Of a stretch of 64,000 nt of DNA, positions 17,417 to 27,208 are shown one piece after another. Both the position numbers and the translations under genes were made by a program. Source of the DNA: Paraburkholderia bryophila (GTDB lineage Bacteria; Pseudomonadota; Gammaproteobacteria; Burkholderiales; Burkholderiaceae); the NCBI RefSeq assembly GCF_013409255.1, contig NZ_JACCAS010000001.1, positions 992,001 through 1,056,000 on the forward strand, read 5' to 3'. Every line of letters starts with the position of its first letter. Position 1 is the first letter of the stretch. The notes beneath the pieces were generated by a model, which had not been told where the DNA came from, did no database searches, and saw only the letters and a program-made list of their open reading frames with translations.

Positions 17417-17608
17417 ATGGGAAAATATTTTCTGCGGAACCACGAACTGCCCGAGCCGGATGCGGCGAATCGATGGTTTGCTTACGCCGAAAGCCACGGC
17501 ATCGACATTCCGAAAGCCATCAGCATCTGGGAAGACGCGGCCACCGTCAGCGGCACCGAAAGCCGCCGGCTGGTCAGCGCAGCGGGCATCACGGTCGAGA
17601 CGCCCTAG
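17417..17608 (+). CDS. Small hypothetical protein (63 aa)
   Basis: The sequence MGKYFLRNHELPEPDAANRW, then FAYAESHGIDIPKAISIWED and TESRRLVSAAGI has a protein-like composition with plausible helices. A GAGCG lies upstream. A longer minus-strand frame covers the same DNA, so coding here is likely but not certain. The function is unknown. Confidence 0.45.
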   Translation: MGKYFLRNHELPEPDAANRWFAYAESHGIDIPKAISIWEDAATVSGTESRRLVSAAGITVETP

Positions 17609-17689
17609 GCCTGGCGCCCGGGCCTCGTCCCTCTTCGCTTCGCGCCGGTACGGCGCGCCCCGGACATCTATCTGAAAGGAAACCTCACG

Positions 17690-18070
17690 ATGCAATTCAT
17701 GACGCAATCGCACCGCGCCACCCGCTTCTGCCTGAGCGCCACGCTCGCCATGTTGCGTAAGGCGACCCTGCCTGTCGCGCTGCCCGCTGCCGTGTTGCTC
17801 GGCGTGGGCCTCGCCGGCTGCGCATCGTCGAACACCACGTCGTTGATCAATCTGCCGAACGGCCAGACCGGCTTCGCGGTGAATTGCAGCGGCGCGGACG
17901 CCGCGTCGAGCTGGGCCTCGTGCTACGTGCAGGCCGGCAAGGCCTGCGGCGCGACCGGCTACGACATCGTGTCGAAAGACAACGACGAAGGCGGCGCCGC
18001 GGGCGGCAGCGTGACGAACGTCGTGTCGGCGAACGTCAAGAACCGCTCGATGATCGTGCGCTGCAAGTAA
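17690..18070 (+). CDS. Small lipoprotein (126 aa)
   Basis: A signal peptide ends in a lipobox, VGLAGCASS, so the mature protein should be lipid-anchored at the cysteine near residue 44. The mature domain of about 80 residues has paired cysteines (VNCSGADAASSWASCYVQAG, then KACGATGYDIVSK) and ends MIVRCK. The cysteine pattern suggests disulfides in the periplasm. AAAGGAAAC precedes the start. The specific function is unknown. Confidence 0.85.
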   Translation: MQFMTQSHRATRFCLSATLAMLRKATLPVALPAAVLLGVGLAGCASSNTTSLINLPNGQTGFAVNCSGADAASSWASCYVQAGKACGATGYDIVSKDNDEGGAAGGSVTNVVSANVKNRSMIVRCK

Positions 18071-18105
18071 ACGCCCGGCGTGACGCCCGTGGAAGCGTCA
18101 GTGCG

Positions 18106-18444
18106 TCAATGCGCCTGCATCTTCGAAAAGATATTCAACACCGCGACGCCGGCAATAATCAGCCCAAGCCCGATGATGGCCGGCAGGTCCGGCACCTGCC
18201 GGTACAGCACCAGCGCGACAAGCGTGATCAGCACGATGCCGGCGCCCGACCACACTGCGTAGACAATGCCGACCGGAATACTCTTGAGCGTCAGCGACAG
18301 GCAGTAAAACGCGATGCCGTATCCGATCACCACGACCGCCGACGGCACGAGCCGCGAGAAACCTTCCGAGGCCCGCATCGCCGACGTCGCAATCACTTCG
18401 GCGACGATCGCGATGCCGAGCAGCGCATAAGGAGGCATCCGCAT
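18106..18444 (-). CDS. SMR-family multidrug/cation efflux protein
   Basis: This is a four-helix small multidrug resistance transporter, 112 residues long. The essential membrane glutamate is present in [16 protein letters not shown]. Other family landmarks are [37 protein letters not shown] and [15 protein letters not shown]. It should exchange protons for lipophilic cations or guanidinium-type compounds as a homodimer. It follows the UPF0303 gene by 4 bp and is probably co-transcribed. The second ATG (18438) is an alternative start. Confidence 0.92.
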   Translation of the reverse strand: MRMPPYALLGIAIVAEVIATSAMRASEGFSRLVPSAVVVIGYGIAFYCLSLTLKSIPVGIVYAVWSGAGIVLITLVALVLYRQVPDLPAIIGLGLIIAGVAVLNIFSKMQAH

Positions 18445-18448
18445 CGCG

Positions 18449-18946
18449 TCAGGCCTTTGCAAGCGCGAGCTTGCTGTAGTCATGGCCGAGATGCGCGCAC
18501 AGCGCTTCCACCACCAGCTCATGATCGGCGCGCTGCGGCAGACCGGACACCGTGATCGAACCGATCACGCCGACGCCGGTCACCGTCAACGGAAACGCGC
18601 CGCCATGCGACGCGTATTCGGTGGCCGGCAACGCGTGCTTATCGGCAAGCGTGCTGCCGGCCTGCTGCATCTTCAGACCGATCGCGTACGAACTGCGCCT
18701 GAAATGCGCGACCGTGTTGCCCTTGCGGCGCGCCCAATCCACGTTGTCCGGCGTCGCGCCATCGAGCAGGCTGAAGAACAGCGGCTGACCGAAGGTGCGC
18801 ACGTCGATCGCGGCGGCGATACCGCGCGCTTTCGCGACCTCGTGCAGATAGACGCCAACCTGCCATGCGCGGTCGGCGTCGAATTGGGGGAACACCAGCG
18901 CGTGTTCCTGGGCGGCAATCATCTGCAGATCGTGTGCGATATCCAT
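18449..18946 (-). CDS. UPF0303 family protein (haem-degrading/HbpS-like fold)
   Basis: The 165-residue protein reads [20 protein letters not shown], then [40 protein letters not shown] and [14 protein letters not shown], matching UPF0303. The family belongs to the GlcG/HbpS-like alpha/beta fold, whose members bind haem or cobalamin-type ligands. The actual role is not established. It is the first gene of a two-gene unit with an SMR pump. Confidence 0.88.
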   Translation of the reverse strand: MDIAHDLQMIAAQEHALVFPQFDADRAWQVGVYLHEVAKARGIAAAIDVRTFGQPLFFSLLDGATPDNVDWARRKGNTVAHFRRSSYAIGLKMQQAGSTLADKHALPATEYASHGGAFPLTVTGVGVIGSITVSGLPQRADHELVVEALCAHLGHDYSKLALAKA

Positions 18947-19172
18947 GGCGTTCGGAGCAAATAAGAGTTGAGGCGGTCGAGGCGCGCGTCGATGTCGATG
19001 CATGAGTGCGGTCAATAACCGCCTACGACGCGCCGCGCGAAGCGAACCTGGATTCTAGCGTAGCGCCTTACGATGGCCTTCCGGCATACGACGCAAGCAA
19101 TGCGTACGACGACTTGCGAACACGTCACCGGGAGAATTCAAGCGCGGAGTGAAGTCGATTCTTAAATAGCTA

Positions 19173-19201
19173 TTGCAGCGACGTGCCGTGTACGCTATAC
19201 T
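19173..19201 (+). promoter_or_regulatory. Sigma-70 promoter of initiator tRNA-Met
   Basis: TTGCAG at 19173-19178 and TATACT at 19196-19201 are separated by 17 bp. The predicted start lies about 8-9 bases before the tRNA, typical for a stable-RNA promoter. Confidence 0.75.
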
Positions 19202-19216
19202 CTTTTCTTCGACGGA

Positions 19217-19293
<77 letters not shown>

Positions 19294-19304
19294 TCAAGCA
19301 TTTA

Positions 19305-19337
19305 AAGGCCTGATTTCTCACGAAATCAGGCCTTTTC
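19305..19337 (+). terminator. Rho-independent terminator after initiator tRNA
   Basis: AAGGCCTGATTT pairs perfectly with AAATCAGGCCTT around the loop CTCACG, followed by TTTCGCTTTT. It is a strong terminator for the tRNA. Confidence 0.92.
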
Positions 19338-19465
19338 GCTTTTCCGGGCTGGCTCGTCTACCTGCCCTGTTCACATCATTCGCGTTCCCCGTTGGCTGAC
19401 TCGCGTTCGCACAACACGCACACGAGCCAGCCGGTCAATCTGGCAGCCAGGCTGCGATTCAACCA

Positions 19466-20557
19466 CTACGCGGTGAGCTGCTCATAAAGCGCGTCATAGT
19501 AGTCACGGCAACTCGCCAACCGCAACGCCGCGCCCAGCAAAATGTCCGCACCCACCGACGGCGTTTCGTTCACGATCGGCACGATCACATTCGCCAGCCA
19601 GCCTTCGCCGTGAATCACGTCGATGGTCACATGCTCATCGTAGTAATCGAGCTCGTTCAAATTGCCCAAGCCGACGCGCCGGCATCCACGCGCCAGCTTT
19701 TCGTATTGCGACGGATCCAGCAGTTCCGTCATCGCCATGACGCCTAGCAGCTTGAAGTAATGACGGCGGTTCAGACAGGTCAGCATGAAGAGATTGTGGC
19801 CGGCCAATCCTTGCCAGCCGAGTTCGCCGGCGTGATTGTCGTGCGCGCGGCCCACTCCGACGGTTTCCAGCAGATGCTGGAACAGACTCACATGACTACG
19901 AGCGGCTTCGCCGCGTCCGGATTCGTCCCAGAAGTTTTGCGCGAGTTCTTTGCGCACGCCTTCTCTCGATCCGACCATCGAAAACAGCAGCAGATCGAAG
20001 AAGCGGATATTCAACGCGCTGTCGCTTTTGAAAAACGCGATCACCTGTTCCCGCGACGCGTCCTTCTCCAGAAAATCAAACAGCGGATGCGCCGCCACTG
20101 GATGCCGCGCCCACAGGTCCTTCAACGAGCGCACCATCGCGGCGCTATCGGACGCGCCGGTTTCCATGTCGAGCCGCCCCACTTCACTCTCGACCCACGC
20201 GCGCTCGATGCGACTGCGAACACGCGTCAACGTTGGATTGAATTGATTCGCCGTACGCGGCGACGTGCCGTCCATCACATGCAGGTCGTAAAGGGAAAAA
20301 AGCGCGCGATGCACTTCAGTCAGCGCCACCGGATCGCGATCGGCAAACGCGCGATTCAGCGCGATCTTCAGTTGGTCGAGAAACCGCGCCTCCCAATCGG
20401 GCTCCTGCTCGACCCACTCCTCGAGCGCCGCGCAATCGCACAGCGCGGAAACCGCGAGATCGAGCGGCATGGACAGAATGGACGCCAGAAGCGCTAGCGT
20501 AGCGCTGATTCCGTTCATGGGCCAATCCGCCTTATTTTTTGCGTGTACCTCGTTCAT
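19466..20557 (-). CDS. Haem-oxygenase-like iron-containing redox enzyme family protein (HDO type)
   Basis: The C-terminal 230 residues carry the signs of the haem-oxygenase-like di-iron oxidase family: NFWDESGRGEAARSHVSLFQ and LNELDYYDEHVTIDVIHGEG, the latter being the H..D..H ligand helix, followed by WLANVIVPI. Members use a non-haem di-iron site for N-oxygenation, desaturation or C-C cleavage of small amines and fatty acids. The N-terminal 120 residues form an extra helical domain (LDQLKIALNRAFADRDPVAL). The gene stands alone, so the substrate cannot be inferred. AAGGGG precedes the start at 20557. Confidence 0.75.
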   Translation of the reverse strand: MNEVHAKNKADWPMNGISATLALLASILSMPLDLAVSALCDCAALEEWVEQEPDWEARFLDQLKIALNRAFADRDPVALTEVHRALFSLYDLHVMDGTSPRTANQFNPTLTRVRSRIERAWVESEVGRLDMETGASDSAAMVRSLKDLWARHPVAAHPLFDFLEKDASREQVIAFFKSDSALNIRFFDLLLFSMVGSREGVRKELAQNFWDESGRGEAARSHVSLFQHLLETVGVGRAHDNHAGELGWQGLAGHNLFMLTCLNRRHYFKLLGVMAMTELLDPSQYEKLARGCRRVGLGNLNELDYYDEHVTIDVIHGEGWLANVIVPIVNETPSVGADILLGAALRLASCRDYYDALYEQLTA

Positions 20558-20813
20558 GCTTAACCCCTTCTAGTTTTTGTGGACCCGGCCAAAGCGCTCA
20601 ATACTATCGAAAGCGTTCCGTATCGAACGTTAGATTGCGCGTGAGATTTCGTACGTCGGACAAAGCCTGGACGATGGACGGAAACATCCCCTGCACGCAG
20701 TCGGATGAGTTCGCGACGCACGCCGGCGCGCCGAGTTTTCGTGCCTATCGCGAGCCATCAGTGAAACCTCGGCCCAGTGATAAACTCCCAACACCCTTTC
20801 TCGTGCCCATCCT

Positions 20814-21359
20814 ATGAAATTCTGTTCTGTCTGCGGCCACGGCGTCAGCTTGAGCATTCCGCCGGGCGACAACCGCGAGCGCTTCGTCTGCGGCAATTGC
20901 GGCACGGTGCACTATCAGAATCCGCGCAACGTGGTCGGCACCGTCCCGGTCTGGGACGACAAGGTGCTGTTGTGCCGTCGCGCGATCGAGCCGCGCTACG
21001 GCTACTGGACGCTGCCCGCGGGTTTCATGGAGATGGGCGAGACCACCGCCGAGGCCGCCTCGCGCGAAACGCTGGAAGAAGCCGGCGCGCGCGTCGAGGT
21101 GCAGAGCCTGTTCTCGCTGCTGAACGTGCCGCACGTGCATCAGGTGCATCTGTTCTATATGGCGCGGCTGCTCGATCTCGACATTGCCGCCGGCGAGGAA
21201 AGCCTCGAAGTCAAACTCTTCGAGGAACATGAAATTCCGTGGGACGAGATCGCCTTCCCCACGGTCGGCCAGACCCTGCGCTTCTTTTTCGCCGACCGTG
21301 CCGCCGGCAGTTTCGGCCTGCACACGGGCGACATCTTCCGCTCGCTGCGCGAAGGTTGA
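20814..21359 (+). CDS. Nudix hydrolase with N-terminal zinc ribbon
   Basis: The Nudix box GFMEMGETTAEAASRETLEE followed by AGA is complete (GX5EX7REUXEEXGU), so it should hydrolyse a nucleoside diphosphate linked to another moiety. The N-terminus MKFCSVCGHGVSLSIPPGDN with CGNCGTVHYQNPR is a four-cysteine zinc ribbon as in NADH pyrophosphatase-like and ADP-ribose-type Nudix proteins. The length is 181 residues. It precedes aat by 9 bp and may be co-transcribed with it. Confidence 0.92.
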   Translation: MKFCSVCGHGVSLSIPPGDNRERFVCGNCGTVHYQNPRNVVGTVPVWDDKVLLCRRAIEPRYGYWTLPAGFMEMGETTAEAASRETLEEAGARVEVQSLFSLLNVPHVHQVHLFYMARLLDLDIAAGEESLEVKLFEEHEIPWDEIAFPTVGQTLRFFFADRAAGSFGLHTGDIFRSLREG

Positions 21360-21368
21360 GCGGCGCCC

Positions 21369-22121
21369 ATGGTGCCCTGGCTCGGACCTGACGATCCGTT
21401 TCCCTCTGTCGAGCGTGCCCTCGGCGCCGCCAGCGGCGCGCCGGGGCTGCTGGCCGCCAGCGCCGACCTGCTGCCGTCGCGGCTGATCGACGCTTACCGG
21501 CGCGGCATTTTCCCGTGGTACTCGGACGGCCAGCCGGTACTGTGGTGGAGCCCCGACCCGCGCATGATCCTGCGGCCCGCCGAGTTCAAACTATCGCCGT
21601 CGTTGCGCAAGACGCTAAAACGCGTGCTGCGCGACGACGCGTGGGAAATCCGCGTCGACCATGATTTCGCCGGTGTGATGCGCGCGTGCGCGCAGGCGCC
21701 GCGGCGCGGTCAGCGCGGCACGTGGATAACCGCGGACGTGGTCGAAGCGTATTCGTCGCTGCATCGTGTCGGCGATGCGCACAGCATCGAAAGCTGGTTC
21801 GAGGGCAAGCGTGTGGGCGGTTTGTACGGCGTGTCGTTCGGCCGGATGTTCTTCGGCGAATCGATGTTCGCGGAGGTCACGGACGCCTCGAAGATTGCGT
21901 TGTCCGCGCTCATCGGCCACTTGCGAAGCCATGGCATCGAGTTGATCGATTGCCAGCAGAACACGTCGCATCTGGCCTCGCTCGGCGGTCGCGAGATCGC
22001 GCGCAAGGCGTTTATCTCGCATGTTCGCGCGACGGTCGGCGCACCGCCGATTCCGTGGCGCTTCGACAAGGCGGTGCTCGCGACGCTGCTCGCGCAGCAG
22101 CCCGTCGCTCCCGATTGCTGA
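21369..22121 (+). CDS. aat: Leucyl/phenylalanyl-tRNA--protein transferase
   Basis: Aat adds Leu or Phe from charged tRNA to proteins with N-terminal Lys or Arg, marking them for ClpS/ClpAP. Family landmarks are [77 protein letters not shown] and [20 protein letters not shown]. The 250-residue length is normal. It is followed, after 330 bp, by the second N-degron transferase gene bpt. Confidence 0.96.
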   Translation: MVPWLGPDDPFPSVERALGAASGAPGLLAASADLLPSRLIDAYRRGIFPWYSDGQPVLWWSPDPRMILRPAEFKLSPSLRKTLKRVLRDDAWEIRVDHDFAGVMRACAQAPRRGQRGTWITADVVEAYSSLHRVGDAHSIESWFEGKRVGGLYGVSFGRMFFGESMFAEVTDASKIALSALIGHLRSHGIELIDCQQNTSHLASLGGREIARKAFISHVRATVGAPPIPWRFDKAVLATLLAQQPVAPDC

Positions 22122-22450
22122 TCACACGCCGAAACAGCCCGCCGCCATCCGCAATATACTTACCGCTACAACTCGCGTCGCCCGTTTGATGATTCAATAC
22201 CAGAGCTTCATCGCCGCAGCCCCGCGAAAATTTTCGTGTTACCGTTTATGCAAGCTTTCCGGCACGACCGTCTGCCGACCGGCCACGCTAAACGATTGAT
22301 TGACAAAGCAACACCCGCGCTGGCGCCGAGAGACAGCCAGCCGGGAAGAATCAGGCCGAATCCGGATCCGTCGCCTACCGAGCCATGGGTCACGAGCCGT
22401 CACAGGCACGCCGGGTTTGCATTACCAGAGACGCTTCGAGAGCTGCCAAC
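22122..22450. other. 329-bp gap between aat and bpt
   Basis: No coding sequence can be supported. A longer in-frame version of bpt from 22385 exists but lacks family similarity in its first 22 residues. An AT-richer stretch near 22190-22260 could hold the bpt promoter. Confidence 0.4.
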
Positions 22451-23272
22451 GTGACTCATCCCAACGAGCTGCCTCTTTCACCGCTTTCCGCGCTGCAATT
22501 TTATGCAACGGCGCCCTATCCCTGCAGCTATCTGGATGGCCGCATCGCGCGCTCGCAAGTCGCCACGCCCAGCCACCTGATCAATTCCGACGTCTACACC
22601 GATCTCGTCAAGGCCGGCTTCCGGCGTTCGGGCGTGTTCACCTACCGGCCGTATTGCGATGGCTGTCGCGCCTGCGTGCCGGTGCGCGTGCCGGTCGACC
22701 AGTTCGAGCCGAACCGCACGCAACGCCGCGTCTGGAAGAAGCATGGCCAGTTGATCGCGACCGTCGCGCCGCTGCACTACGACGAAGAGCACTACGCGCT
22801 CTATATGCGCTATCAATCCGCGCGGCATGCGGGCGGCGGCATGGACCGCGACAGCCGCGACCAGTACGAACAGTTCCTGCTGCAAAGCCGGATCAACTCG
22901 CGGCTGGTGGAGTTTCGCGAACCGTGGCCGGATCAGCCTGATGTGCCCGGCATCCTGCGCATGATCAGCATGATCGACATCCTCGGCGACGGGCTCTCGT
23001 CGGTGTATACGTTTTTCGAGCCGGGATTGGCGCACACCAGCTTCGGCACCTACAACATCTACTGGCAGATCGAACAGGCGCGCAGCCTGAAGTTGCCGTA
23101 CGTGTATCTCGGCTACTGGATCCGCGAAAGCCCGAAGATGGCCTACAAGGCGAATTTCCGGCCGCTCGAAGGCTTGATCGACGGCGCCTGGCACGTGCTC
23201 GACCCAGAGAGCATCGACATGCCGCCAGTCGATCTGGCGATCCACGGCCGGCGCGGACCGCTGCGGCCCTGA
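22451..23272 (+). CDS. bpt: Aspartate/glutamate leucyltransferase (bacterial ATE homologue)
   Basis: Bpt transfers Leu to proteins with N-terminal Asp or Glu, feeding the same ClpS pathway as Aat. The start is a GTG, giving [20 protein letters not shown], the normal family start. Conserved features are [27 protein letters not shown] with four cysteines, [16 protein letters not shown] and [20 protein letters not shown]. It is 273 residues long, as expected. The tandem aat-bpt arrangement is typical of beta-proteobacteria. Confidence 0.95.
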   Translation: MTHPNELPLSPLSALQFYATAPYPCSYLDGRIARSQVATPSHLINSDVYTDLVKAGFRRSGVFTYRPYCDGCRACVPVRVPVDQFEPNRTQRRVWKKHGQLIATVAPLHYDEEHYALYMRYQSARHAGGGMDRDSRDQYEQFLLQSRINSRLVEFREPWPDQPDVPGILRMISMIDILGDGLSSVYTFFEPGLAHTSFGTYNIYWQIEQARSLKLPYVYLGYWIRESPKMAYKANFRPLEGLIDGAWHVLDPESIDMPPVDLAIHGRRGPLRP

Positions 23273-23454
23273 TCCTGCCAGTGAATTGAACCCCGGGTGA
23301 CGCCGCCGGCTACGCCCGAGTTACGCCCCGAGTTACGACCCGGGCACTCCCAAACCGCGCCCCCACCGTTCGCCCCGCTTTCAATCAGTCTCATTAAAGC
23401 CTCAAAGCCGTTAAAATGGAGGGTTCCCATTTTCCGGCCGCCCGGCTTCGTCCC

Positions 23455-24477
23455 GTGTTCAGTTCCCTCTACCCGCTTGTACGCGCCCAACTCTTTCGCA
23501 TGGACGCGGAAGACGCTCACCACCTGACCTTGCGCATGCTTGCCGCCGCCGGCCGTACCGGCCTCGCGGGCGTGCTCGCGCCGCGCGTGCCGGATGCGCC
23601 GCGCACCGTGATGGGGCTGACGTTCCGCAACCCGGTCGGGCTCGCCGCGGGGCTCGATAAAGACGGCGCGTGCATCGACGGTCTGGCCGCGCTCGGTTTC
23701 GGTTTCATCGAAGTGGGCACGGTCACGCCGCGCGCGCAGCCGGGCAATCCGCGGCCGCGCATGTTCCGTCTGCCGCAGGCGAACGCGGTGATCAACCGGA
23801 TGGGCTTCAACAACGCGGGCGTCGACCAGTTCGTGAAGAACGTGCAAGCCGCGCGCTATCGCGGCACGCTCGGGCTGAACATCGGCAAGAACGCCGACAC
23901 GCCGATCGAACGCGCCGCCGAAGACTACCTGTACTGCCTCGAACGCGTGTACCCGTTCGCGAGCTACGTGACGGTCAACATTTCGTCGCCGAATACGAAG
24001 AACCTGCGCCAGTTGCAAGGCGCGGGCGAACTCGACGCGCTGCTCGCGGCGCTCAAGGACAAGCAGCAGCGTCTCGCGGACCTGCACGGCAAGCTGGTGC
24101 CGCTTGCGCTGAAAATCGCACCGGATCTCGACGACGAACAGATCAAGTCGATCGCCGACACGCTGCTGCGTCACCGGTTCGAAGGCGTGATCGCCACCAA
24201 CACCACGCTGTCGCGCACCGCCGTCGCCGGCATGCAATACGGCGACGAAGCCGGCGGCCTGTCGGGCAAACCGGTGTTCGATGCGTCCAACGAGGTAATT
24301 CGCAAGCTGCGCGCCGAAGTCGGCGAAACGGTGCCGATCATCGGCGTCGGCGGGATTTTCTCGGGCGAGGACGCGCGCGCCAAGCTGGCGGCCGGGGCGG
24401 CGCTGGTGCAGCTCTACACCGGCTTCATTTACCGTGGACCGGCGCTGGTGGCCGAATGCGCACAGGCGCTGCGTTAA
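23455..24477 (+). CDS. pyrD: Dihydroorotate dehydrogenase (quinone), class 2
   Basis: PyrD oxidises dihydroorotate to orotate in pyrimidine synthesis, passing electrons to membrane quinones. The class 2 N-terminal helix is present ([20 protein letters not shown]), then [31 protein letters not shown], the catalytic-serine region [25 protein letters not shown] and [19 protein letters not shown] used the GTG at 23455 because the family begins FSSLYPL; an ATG at 23416 would add 13 residues. It is an isolated housekeeping gene. Confidence 0.95.
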   Translation: MFSSLYPLVRAQLFRMDAEDAHHLTLRMLAAAGRTGLAGVLAPRVPDAPRTVMGLTFRNPVGLAAGLDKDGACIDGLAALGFGFIEVGTVTPRAQPGNPRPRMFRLPQANAVINRMGFNNAGVDQFVKNVQAARYRGTLGLNIGKNADTPIERAAEDYLYCLERVYPFASYVTVNISSPNTKNLRQLQGAGELDALLAALKDKQQRLADLHGKLVPLALKIAPDLDDEQIKSIADTLLRHRFEGVIATNTTLSRTAVAGMQYGDEAGGLSGKPVFDASNEVIRKLRAEVGETVPIIGVGGIFSGEDARAKLAAGAALVQLYTGFIYRGPALVAECAQALR

Positions 24478-24646
24478 GCGGCAATGACGACGGCGGTGGC
24501 GCCGGCCTCAAGGTCGTCCATACCGCCAACGCTATCCATGCAATTCGCATGGGAATATAGACATAAACAAACAGTATTTAGGTTTCGATAGTCTGCTTTG
24601 TTATGCTTTCGTCTGTTAAAACGCCAGACGAACAAAAAGGTACAGG

Positions 24647-25441
24647 ATGAAATTGGGCTTGCTGAAAAAGCTTCTGGTCGCCGGTCTGATCGGCGCGTCG
24701 TTCACCGCCGTCGCCGCGCACGCGGACGACCTGCTCGACCAGGTCAAACAGCGCGGCACGTTGCGCATCGGCCTGGAAGGCACCTTCCCGCCGTTCAACT
24801 CGAAGACGCCGTCGGGTGAACTGGTCGGCTACGACGTCGACGTCGCCAAGGCCGTCGCGGCCAAGCTCGGCGTGAAGCCGGAATTCGTCACGACGGAATG
24901 GAGCGGGATCATCGCCGGTTTGCAGGCGGGCAAGTTCGACGTGATCGCCAACCAGGTTGGCGTTACGGACGCGCGCAAGCAGGTGCTCGACTTCTCGCCG
25001 GCTTACACGTACTCGGCCGCGCAGTTGATCCAGCGTAAAGACGACACGCGCCAGTTCAAGTCGCTCGACGACCTGAAGGGCAAGAAGCTCGGCGTCGCGC
25101 TGGGCACGAACTACATGGACATGGCCAAGGCCGTGCCGGGCATCGACGTGAAGACGTATCCGGGCGCGCCCGAATATCTGCGCGATCTGGCCGCCGGCCG
25201 TCTGGACGCGGCGCTCAACGACCGTCTGATGCTCGCGTATCTGATGAAGAACTCGCAGTTGCCGCTGCGCAGCGGCGCGAACGTCGGCGCGGGCAACCCG
25301 TCGGGCATTCCGTTCAGGAAGGGCAACCCGAAGTTCGCCAAGGCGATCGACGACGCGATGAACCAGCTCGAAGCAGACGGTACGTTCGCGAAGATCTCGG
25401 ACAAGTGGTTCGGTATCGACGTCAGCAAGCCGATCAAGTAA
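24647..25441 (+). CDS. Amino-acid ABC transporter substrate-binding protein
   Basis: A signal peptide (MKLGLLKKLLVAGLIGASFT, ending in AAHADD) precedes a family 3 solute-binding domain: LRIGLEGTFPPFNSKTPSGE, VGYDVDVAKAVAAKLGVK, TEWSGIIAGLQAGKFDVIAN and WFGIDVSKPIK. It should deliver a polar amino acid such as cystine, histidine or arginine to an inner-membrane permease. The permease gene lies downstream but beyond a strong terminator. Length and motifs are normal. Confidence 0.92.
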   Translation: MKLGLLKKLLVAGLIGASFTAVAAHADDLLDQVKQRGTLRIGLEGTFPPFNSKTPSGELVGYDVDVAKAVAAKLGVKPEFVTTEWSGIIAGLQAGKFDVIANQVGVTDARKQVLDFSPAYTYSAAQLIQRKDDTRQFKSLDDLKGKKLGVALGTNYMDMAKAVPGIDVKTYPGAPEYLRDLAAGRLDAALNDRLMLAYLMKNSQLPLRSGANVGAGNPSGIPFRKGNPKFAKAIDDAMNQLEADGTFAKISDKWFGIDVSKPIK

Positions 25442-25457
25442 GCGGCGCTGCATGAAA

Positions 25458-25496
25458 CGAAGGGCGGCATCGTGATCGATGCCGCCCTTCGCTTTT
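25458..25496 (+). terminator. Strong hairpin terminator between binding protein and permease genes
   Basis: CGAAGGGCGGCATCG pairs with CGATGCCGCCCTTCG around TGAT, followed by CTTTTTGC. It should end the binding-protein transcript or leave limited read-through into the permease gene. Confidence 0.9.
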
Positions 25497-25615
25497 TGCA
25501 CCACGCCCGAAAATCCGCCGACGTTTATGATGTGCGCTTTGCGCGTCAACGCCGACGGCAATCCGACGGCACCCCGACGCCAACCTCACGCCAACCCGAC
25601 CCGACGCTCCCGCTC

Positions 25616-26275
25616 ATGTCCACCACTTCCCTGCTCGTCCAATCGCTTCCCGTGCTTGCACAGGGCGCCGTCCTGACGGTCAAGTTCGCGGTTCTGTCGA
25701 TGTTCTTCGGCCTGCTGGCCGGCGCCGTGCTCGCGCTGATGGGCGTGAGCCACAACCGCGTGCTGAAGTGGCTCGCGCGCATCTACGTGAGCGTGATGCG
25801 CGGCACGCCGCTGCTGGTGCAGATCTTCGTGATTTACTACGGCTTGCCGAGCTTCGGCATTTCGCTCGATCCGACGCCGGCCGGCGTGATAGCGCTGTCG
25901 GCGAATGTCGCGGCGTATCTGTCGGAGAGCATGCGTGGCGCGATATTGGGCATTCACAACGGCCAATGGCTGGCCGCCTACAGCCTCGGTCTCTCACGCC
26001 GCCAGACGCTGCGCTATGTGATCGCGCCGCAGGCGCTGCGCATTGCCGTGCCGAGCCTGTCGAACAGTTTGATCAGCCTGATCAAGGACACGTCGCTGGT
26101 GTCGGTGATTACCGTCACCGAACTGCTGCGCAGCGCACAGGAGATCATCGCGTCGACCTATCAGCCGCTGCCGTTGTATCTGGCCGCGGCCGCAGTCTAC
26201 TGGGTGATGTGTCAACTGCTCGAAGGGGTGCAGCGCTGGTACGAACGACGCCTCGCGCTGCCGTCACGCAACTGA
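25616..26275 (+). CDS. Amino-acid ABC transporter permease (His/Glu/Gln/Arg family)
   Basis: This 219-residue permease has about five membrane segments (AVLTVKFAVLSMFFGLLAGA, then LVQIFVIYYGLPSFGISL). The EAA loop AAYSLGLSRRQTLRYVIAPQ would contact the ATPase. I set the start at MSTTSLLVQSLPVL because the upstream in-frame sequence runs through the terminator and a CCGACGCCAACC-type repeat. No ATP-binding gene is adjacent, so the ATPase must be encoded elsewhere or shared. Confidence 0.9.
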   Translation: MSTTSLLVQSLPVLAQGAVLTVKFAVLSMFFGLLAGAVLALMGVSHNRVLKWLARIYVSVMRGTPLLVQIFVIYYGLPSFGISLDPTPAGVIALSANVAAYLSESMRGAILGIHNGQWLAAYSLGLSRRQTLRYVIAPQALRIAVPSLSNSLISLIKDTSLVSVITVTELLRSAQEIIASTYQPLPLYLAAAAVYWVMCQLLEGVQRWYERRLALPSRN

Positions 26276-26341
26276 GCATCCGCTTGAGCCTCCTGCAGTG
26301 CCTCCCGCAGCGAGTCCGGAAAATCGCTCAGCTCGCGTCGT

Positions 26342-27043
26342 CTAGCGGCTCGCGAGCGGCGCCGCGTGCGGGTCCAGCGCGGCGCCGAAGCGCTCGAAAC
26401 GCGGCGCGTAGTAGTGGTCCGGGTCGAGCGAAAACGCCACGTGACGCGTGCGGCCCATCAGCTCCTTGCGCGGAAAGAAACCGAAGTAACGCGAGTCGGC
26501 GCTGTCGTCGCGATTGTCGCCGAGCATCAGATACTCGCCCGGCGGCACCGTTACCGGCCCAAACGAATTGCGCGGGCTGGGCGCGTCGGGCGCGAGCCGC
26601 ATCGTGTGCGTGACACCGTCGAAGCGCTCGGTCAGATAATCGCCCGGCGAGGTCGCATCGCCCGGCAGCGGCTTCAGCTTCAGCGGCTGGTAATCGGCGC
26701 GCGCGCCGTTCACGTACAGCACGTTGTCGCGCATTGCCACGCGGTCGCCCGGCACGCCGATCAAACGCTTGACGATCAACTCATGCGCGACCGACGAATC
26801 GATCGTGACGATATCGCCGCGCTGCGGATCATGCAGATGCGCGATCGTGATGTGCGTGAGCGGCACGCGCAGATCGTAGGCCATCTTGTCGACGAAGATC
26901 CGGTCGCCTTCGCGGATCGTCGGCAGCATCGAGCCGCTCGGCACGACATTCCAGTCGGCCACGGCGCTGCGAAACAGCACCATCAAGAACAGAAACGCGA
27001 CGAGGCTCTTGTTGTCGCGCCACAATTTTCCAAGCATGCGCAT
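26342..27043 (-). CDS. lepB: Signal peptidase I
   Basis: The enzyme cuts signal peptides from exported proteins at the outer face of the inner membrane. The catalytic Ser is in VVPSGSMLPTIREGDRIFV and the catalytic Lys in IVKRLIGVPGDRVAMRDN, followed by MLGDNRDDSADSRYFGFFP. A membrane anchor (SLVAFLFLMVLFRSAVADW) lies near the start. It has only one clear transmembrane segment from the chosen start (233 residues). An upstream in-frame extension to 27193 would add a second hydrophobic segment. It is probably a second LepB paralogue, since no lepA is beside it. Confidence 0.9.
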   Translation of the reverse strand: MRMLGKLWRDNKSLVAFLFLMVLFRSAVADWNVVPSGSMLPTIREGDRIFVDKMAYDLRVPLTHITIAHLHDPQRGDIVTIDSSVAHELIVKRLIGVPGDRVAMRDNVLYVNGARADYQPLKLKPLPGDATSPGDYLTERFDGVTHTMRLAPDAPSPRNSFGPVTVPPGEYLMLGDNRDDSADSRYFGFFPRKELMGRTRHVAFSLDPDHYYAPRFERFGAALDPHAAPLASR

Positions 27044-27208
27044 GGCAGGCGGCTCCAGTGGAAGGTGTTCGAAAGCTGCGGGCCGACGGCGCGATTGAAT
27101 GCGCGGCGTGGCCCGCGCAAATCGTACCACCGCCTCGGCGAGCCACGCGGCGATGCCAGCGACGAGCGGCGCCAAACCGCGCATCGGCCGCACGCCGCGG
27201 CGCAGCCC

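Noticed and set aside
25472..25615. N-terminal extension of the amino-acid permease
   Set aside because: It begins inside a terminator hairpin and reads repeats; the ATG at 25616 gives a normal permease start.
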